From Alphaproteobacteria bacterium (GTDB taxonomy: Bacteria; Pseudomonadota; Alphaproteobacteria; Rhizobiales; Aestuariivirgaceae), in the NCBI GenBank assembly GCA_020441605.1, contig JAGRLX010000354.1, forward strand, positions 1 to 11,092: 11,092 nt of DNA, given 5' to 3'. Of this stretch, positions 6,791-11,092 are shown piece by piece. The translations under genes and the position numbers were made by a program. Each line of letters begins with the position of its first letter. The stretch's first letter is position 1. Below the pieces are notes generated by a model. It saw only the letters and a program-made list of their open reading frames with translations. It was not told the DNA's origin and ran no database searches.

Positions 6791-8168
6791 CTTCAAGCTC
6801 GTTCAGACATCAACGTTTCGCCTTGCGGCGCTCTATCTTGCAGTTTTCGCCCTCTCGGTCGTGGCCCTGCTGGGTTACGTCTACTGGAATACGGCTGTCC
6901 TGCTCGAGCGGCAGACGGATGAGACCATTCGCGCGGAGGTGCAGGCCCTTGCTGACCAGTATCGTTTTCGCGGACTGGGCGGTATCATAGACACGATCCA
7001 GAGACGAAGTCAGGATGAGCGCGGTTCTCTCTATTTGCTGACCGACGCTGGGGGCCAGAGAGTCGCCGGTAATCTGGATGCTCTGCCGCCTCAGGCCATC
7101 GGCAAGGATCAATGGATAGAGTTTCCGTTGGATGTTGCCAGCGGTGGCCGCCCGGAGCGCCACGCTGCACGGGCTTTTCACGCCAGTCTTACGGGAGGGT
7201 TTGACCTCATCGTCGGGCGCGATGTTGACGCCTTGCGGCAATTCGCTGGCATCATGAGGGTCACTTTGCTGTATGCCTTGGCCATAGCTCTCGTTCTTGG
7301 GCTGGGTGGCGGGTTGCTCATGAGCCGCAATTTCCTTCGCCGGGTTGATGCAATTACGGCGGCCAGTCGAACCATCATGGAAGGCAACATGGCCGGCCGG
7401 ATGCCCGTGTCGGGATCAGGCGACGAACTCGACCGTCTGGCTACTGCGCTCAACCAGATGCTTGACCAGATCGAACGTTTGATGGCCGGCATGAAGGAGG
7501 TCTCCAGCAATGTCGCTCATGATCTCAAGACGCCTCTCACCCGCATCAAGGCGATGGTCGAGGCGGCTCTCCGCTCTGATGACCCGGTACAATATCGCTT
7601 TGCTCTAGAAAAGACCGTCGATGAATCTGATCGTCTCCTGCAGACGTTCAACGCCCTGCTGTCCATTGCCCGAGCCGAAGCCGGGCAGGCGCGCAGCGGC
7701 CTAGAGCCGATAGATGCGAGTCTGATCATTTCCGATGTTGTCGAGCTCTATGAGCCAATGGTCGAAGAACAAGGCGGCAACCTTAGCATGACGGCAGCTG
7801 GTGGTCTGCAGGTCCGGGCTGACAGGCAGCTCCTGGCGCAGGCCATAAGCAATCTCATCGACAACGCCTTGAAATATGGGGCGAGGGATGGCGAACCGCC
7901 GGATATTGACGTGTCAGGCGTAACAGAAGGTGACAAGGTCGTTATTTCCGTTGGAGATCATGGCGAAGGCATAGCACTGGAAGATCGTGGCAGGGTAACG
8001 GATCGTTTTGTGCGCTTGGATTCGAGCCGCAGCCGGCCTGGCAACGGCTTGGGCCTGAGCCTCGTGTCTGGCGTCATGAAATTGCATGGAGGTGTTCTGA
8101 TGCTAGATGACAACCGACCAGGACTTCTTGCCAAGCTGGTGCTTCCGCTTCTTCGTCAGCCCGGTTAA
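6780..8168 (+). CDS. Membrane sensor histidine kinase, partner of the preceding regulator
   Basis: The 462-residue kinase has a first membrane helix at about 15-35, a periplasmic sensor segment of roughly 125 residues (36-160) and a second helix at about 161-181. A HAMP linker (about 182-234) follows. The dimerisation domain carries His247 in NVAHDLKTPLTR, the site of autophosphorylation. The ATPase domain has the N box (Asn358, Asn362 in SNLIDNALKYG), G1 (DHGEGI, 393-398) and G2 (GNGLGLSL, 421-428). It is a complete class I kinase of the QseC/TctE-like type. The start is GTG at 6780: an in-frame TGA at 6774-6776 excludes anything earlier, and the next in-frame start falls inside the first helix. 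It overlaps the regulator gene by 11 bp, so translation is probably coupled. The sensor segment shows no motif I can link to a ligand. Confidence 0.93.
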   Translation: MRPSFKLVQTSTFRLAALYLAVFALSVVALLGYVYWNTAVLLERQTDETIRAEVQALADQYRFRGLGGIIDTIQRRSQDERGSLYLLTDAGGQRVAGNLDALPPQAIGKDQWIEFPLDVASGGRPERHAARAFHASLTGGFDLIVGRDVDALRQFAGIMRVTLLYALAIALVLGLGGGLLMSRNFLRRVDAITAASRTIMEGNMAGRMPVSGSGDELDRLATALNQMLDQIERLMAGMKEVSSNVAHDLKTPLTRIKAMVEAALRSDDPVQYRFALEKTVDESDRLLQTFNALLSIARAEAGQARSGLEPIDASLIISDVVELYEPMVEEQGGNLSMTAAGGLQVRADRQLLAQAISNLIDNALKYGARDGEPPDIDVSGVTEGDKVVISVGDHGEGIALEDRGRVTDRFVRLDSSRSRPGNGLGLSLVSGVMKLHGGVLMLDDNRPGLLAKLVLPLLRQPG

Positions 8169-8177
8169 TAGTCCGGG

Positions 8178-11075
8178 ATGGCTGTCTCGGACCCACGTCT
8201 ATCGATTGTGTTTCCACCCCCCGTCGATCGTTTGATCGTAGATGCGTTCTGGCAGGACATCGGCGGCGAGTTTTCGCGGCGGGTAGCGCGTGAACTTGTT
8301 GATTCGATTGTCGGGGGATCGCCTTATCTGCGTGGTCTGATATTGAAGGACACGGGTTTCGCCCTCCGTGCATTCACGACACCGCCATTGGAACTACTTG
8401 ATCACGTGATCGAAGATCTCAAACGGGACGTGGGCGCACATTCGCAACCGCAGATGATGCAGGCCCTGCGGCGGGCCAAGTCCCAGGCCGCGCTGCTGAT
8501 TGCCATTGCCGATATCAGTGGCCAATGGTCCGTCGAGCAGGTGACCGCTGCCTTGACCCGCTTGGCAGACGAGAGTGTTGGATCGGCCTTGCGATGGCTC
8601 TTGCTCGACTCGTGCCGGGCTGGGAAGCTTCAGATTGCGGATGAACGGCATCCAGAACGAGGCTGCGGTTACGTGGTACTTGCCATGGGCAAGCATGGCG
8701 CCTTCGAACTGAACTATTCCAGTGACATCGATCTCATCATCCTGTTCGATCCGGAAACTGCACCAGTTGCGCCGGGAGCGGAGCACGCAACATTTTTCGT
8801 ACGCCTCACCAAGCGTCTCGTGGCACTTCTCCAGGACGTAACGGAGGACGGCTATGCCTTCCGCGTCGACCTGCGCCTGAGGCCGGATCCACGTGCAACG
8901 CAGGTCGCAATCTCGATCGAGGCTGCTGCCATCTACTATGAGAACATGGGGCAGAACTGGGAGCGGGCCGCGATGATCAAGGCGCGGCCTGCCGCCGGTG
9001 ACCTGGCGCTTGGTGACGAGTTCATGGCCCGGTTGAGGCCCTACATCTGGCGCAAGTATCTCGATTTTGCCGCGATCGCTGACGTCCAGTCCCTCAAGCG
9101 GCAAATTCATGCCGTGAAGGGCCATGGAACCATCGCCATCCGCGGTCACAACATCAAGCTCGGCCGCGGAGGCATTCGCGAGATCGAGTTCTTTGTACAA
9201 ACCCAGCAGTTGATCGCCGGTGGCCGTAACTCCGCGCTGCGTGGTCGCGGCACTGTCGGAATGCTGGGCGCATTGGCGGAAGCGGATTGGATCTCTTCAT
9301 TGGCAGCGGCGGAACTCGTTGATGCCTACCGGTTCCTCCGGACGGTGGAACATCGCATTCAGATGGTAAATGATGAGCAGACGCATAACTTGCCAACTGA
9401 AGACAACGTATTTGAGGCTCTTGCCCGTTTCTGTGGTTTTCCGGATAGCCGGGCGTTCTCGGACAAGTTGCTGGCGACATTCGAGTGTGTTCAGGGGCAT
9501 TATGCCGCCTTGTTCGAAGACGCTTCGGAACTGGCCAGCGATGCCGGCAGCCTGGTGTTTACCGGCGGTGAAGATGATCCGGAAACACTGGAGACCTTGA
9601 CGAGGATGGGCTTCCGGAGTCCAAGCGAGGTGTCTGCCACGATCCGTGGCTGGCATTTCGGACGCTACGCCGCGACCCGGAGTGCGAAATCCCGAGAACT
9701 CCTGACCGAACTGATGCCTGCATTGCTCTCGGCCCTGGCCCGGAGCGGTGATGCGGATCAGGCATTTCTGGCGTTCGATCGTTTCTTGGCCGGCTTGCCG
9801 GCCGGCGTTCAGCTCTTCTCCTTGCTTAAGGCCAATCCGAAGCTGCTTGATCTGATTGCCACGATCTTGGGAACTGCGCCACGGCTTGCAGACCAATTGA
9901 GCCGACGTCCGCAAGTCCTCGATGCAGTTCTCGATCCTGGGTTCTTCGATGCGCTGCCGACAGCAGACGAAATGAAAAGGGCACAGGACCAGGCCATTCC
10001 AATGGACACGTCACTCGAAGACGTCATCGACCGGGCCAGAATCATCGGCAAGGAGCAGGCCTTTCGGATCGGCGTCAGGGTGCTCTCAGAAACGGTGGGG
10101 GCGGCAGATGCGGGACGGGCATTCTCCGAATTGGCCGGCTTGTTAATCACTCGTCTCCACTGCGCTGTCGAACAGGACACCCTCCGCCGTCATGGCGCCA
10201 TTGCCGGCGGGAGCAGCGCCGTGATCGCCATGGGCAAGCTCGGTGGCCTCGAGATGACAGCCGGCTCCGATCTTGATCTCATCATGATCTATAATGCCGA
10301 CCGTGGCGCCGATGTGTCCGATGGCGCCAAACCACTGGGGGTAAGTCAATACTATTCACGCCTGACCCAACGGTTGATTTCGGCGCTTTCGGCGCCCACG
10401 GCGGAAGGAGTTCTCTACGAGGTTGATATGCGTCTCAGGCCCTCGGGTAGCCAGGGGCCAGTCGCGGCCAACTTCGAAAGTTTCATGACCTACCATGCGG
10501 AGTCATCCTGGACCTGGGAAAAGCTGGCATTGACTCGCGCCAGAGTGATCTGCGGTTCTTCTGATCTGAAACTCCAGCTTGAGGGAGCCATAAGACAGGC
10601 CCTCTGTGCTCGCAGGGACCGGGAAAAGACCTTCACGGATGTTCTGGAGATGCGAAAGCTCATGCTCAAGGAACACGGTCGGGGAGGTGTATGGGACATC
10701 AAGCGCGTACGTGGCGGTTTGGTCGAGGTGGAATTCGTCGCCCAGGCCCTTCAACTGGTTCATGCCTCGGCCATGCCTGACATTCTCGCGACCAACTCAA
10801 TGGTAGCTTTGAGGCGCGCCGTGGCCGCAGGAGTGCTTGATCAGCGGGATGGCCAGGCCCTTCTTGACGCTTGCATGCTCTACCATCGGCTGACACAGGT
10901 CCTCCGGTTGTGCGTATCTGACGATTATCAGCCGGCAACATCGCCTGCTGGTCTCAATCGCATCGTTGCGAGTGCAGCCGCCACTCCTGACATCTTGACC
11001 GCGGAAGCGTTGCTGGCAGATACGCAGTCTCAGGTGACGAGCATCTTCGATCGGCTTATTGGCCCGGCAGACTAG
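8178..11075 (+). CDS. glnE: Bifunctional glutamine synthetase adenylyltransferase/adenylyl-removing enzyme
   Basis: GlnE adds AMP to, or removes it from, a tyrosine of glutamine synthetase, under control of PII and glutamine, and so adjusts ammonium assimilation. The 965-residue cytoplasmic protein has the expected two-fold layout. The N-terminal nucleotidyltransferase (removing) domain carries MGKHGAFELNYSSDIDLI with metal-binding Asp183 and Asp185, followed by GRGGIREIEF (329-338). After a helical linker, the C-terminal (adding) domain carries MGKLGGLEMTAGSDLDLI with Asp698 and Asp700, followed by VRGGLVEVEF (844-853). Length is normal for the alphaproteobacterial form. The ATG at 8178 is the first possible start (TAG in frame at 8169-8171). 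No real Shine-Dalgarno precedes it, and it begins 9 bp after the kinase stop, which suggests coupled translation. The link with the two-component pair is conserved in rhizobia as I recall, but need not be functional. Confidence 0.97.
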   Translation: MAVSDPRLSIVFPPPVDRLIVDAFWQDIGGEFSRRVARELVDSIVGGSPYLRGLILKDTGFALRAFTTPPLELLDHVIEDLKRDVGAHSQPQMMQALRRAKSQAALLIAIADISGQWSVEQVTAALTRLADESVGSALRWLLLDSCRAGKLQIADERHPERGCGYVVLAMGKHGAFELNYSSDIDLIILFDPETAPVAPGAEHATFFVRLTKRLVALLQDVTEDGYAFRVDLRLRPDPRATQVAISIEAAAIYYENMGQNWERAAMIKARPAAGDLALGDEFMARLRPYIWRKYLDFAAIADVQSLKRQIHAVKGHGTIAIRGHNIKLGRGGIREIEFFVQTQQLIAGGRNSALRGRGTVGMLGALAEADWISSLAAAELVDAYRFLRTVEHRIQMVNDEQTHNLPTEDNVFEALARFCGFPDSRAFSDKLLATFECVQGHYAALFEDASELASDAGSLVFTGGEDDPETLETLTRMGFRSPSEVSATIRGWHFGRYAATRSAKSRELLTELMPALLSALARSGDADQAFLAFDRFLAGLPAGVQLFSLLKANPKLLDLIATILGTAPRLADQLSRRPQVLDAVLDPGFFDALPTADEMKRAQDQAIPMDTSLEDVIDRARIIGKEQAFRIGVRVLSETVGAADAGRAFSELAGLLITRLHCAVEQDTLRRHGAIAGGSSAVIAMGKLGGLEMTAGSDLDLIMIYNADRGADVSDGAKPLGVSQYYSRLTQRLISALSAPTAEGVLYEVDMRLRPSGSQGPVAANFESFMTYHAESSWTWEKLALTRARVICGSSDLKLQLEGAIRQALCARRDREKTFTDVLEMRKLMLKEHGRGGVWDIKRVRGGLVEVEFVAQALQLVHASAMPDILATNSMVALRRAVAAGVLDQRDGQALLDACMLYHRLTQVLRLCVSDDYQPATSPAGLNRIVASAAATPDILTAEALLADTQSQVTSIFDRLIGPAD

Positions 11076-11092
11076 GCTCAGGACTCATTGAT

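Noticed and set aside
8394..9200. Minus-strand open frame of 268 codons opposite glnE
   Set aside because: It covers the first catalytic domain of glnE in antisense, and its translation shows no domain or signal. It is a shadow of a GC-rich gene.
9789..9808. GCCGGC-rich palindromic stretch within glnE
   Set aside because: It encodes the ordinary protein segment LAGLPAG in frame. Such GC-rich palindromes are expected by chance in coding DNA of this composition.
1..11092. CRISPR arrays, insertion sequences, tRNA or rRNA genes, phage or defence genes
   Set aside because: No spaced repeat array, transposase-like frame, terminal repeats or recognisable tRNA/rRNA segment was seen. Nearly all DNA is occupied by conserved housekeeping-type genes.

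Overview
This is an ordinary chromosomal stretch from an alphaproteobacterium, most likely of the order Hyphomicrobiales (Rhizobiales). The evidence is the gene order ccmI-ccmE-ccmF-ccmH / Do-type protease / response regulator / histidine kinase / glnE, which I recall from rhizobial genomes (the cycHJKL-degP region), together with GC-rich coding sequence and Rhizobiales-like protein sequences. The genus cannot be fixed from the sequence alone. Every gene expected for this layout is intact. Only the leftmost gene is cut by the window edge.

Layout. (1) Positions 1-237, minus strand: the first 79 codons of a sarcosine oxidase beta subunit (soxB-like), with its FAD-binding motif. (2) Positions 238-396: a divergent intergenic region. 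(3) Positions 397-4362, plus strand: a tightly packed cytochrome c maturation operon, ccmI-ccmE-ccmF-ccmH. Each gene overlaps the next by 4 bp (ATGA). These are the late, apocytochrome-side steps of System I. The haem export genes (ccmABCD) and the thioredoxin ccmG are not here. (4) Positions 4363-4458: a short gap with a perfect 11-bp inverted repeat. (5) Positions 4459-5919: a periplasmic Do/DegP-family serine protease with two PDZ domains. (6) Positions 5920-6055: a gap with a long hairpin followed by CCCTTTT, probably a terminator or attenuator. (7) Positions 6056-8168: an OmpR-type response regulator and its membrane histidine kinase, overlapping by 11 bp. (8) Positions 8178-11075: glnE, the bifunctional glutamine synthetase adenylyltransferase, starting 9 bp after the kinase. 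The last 17 bases hold nothing recognisable.

How the genes work together. CcmE holds haem, CcmF (with CcmH and CcmI) ligates it to the CXXCH motif of apocytochromes, and CcmI presents the apocytochrome. The protease handles misfolded periplasmic proteins. The two-component pair next to it has no signal that the sequence reveals. GlnE sets glutamine synthetase activity according to nitrogen status. I found no undescribed system. The points most worth a second look are the two structured intergenic regions on either side of the protease gene.
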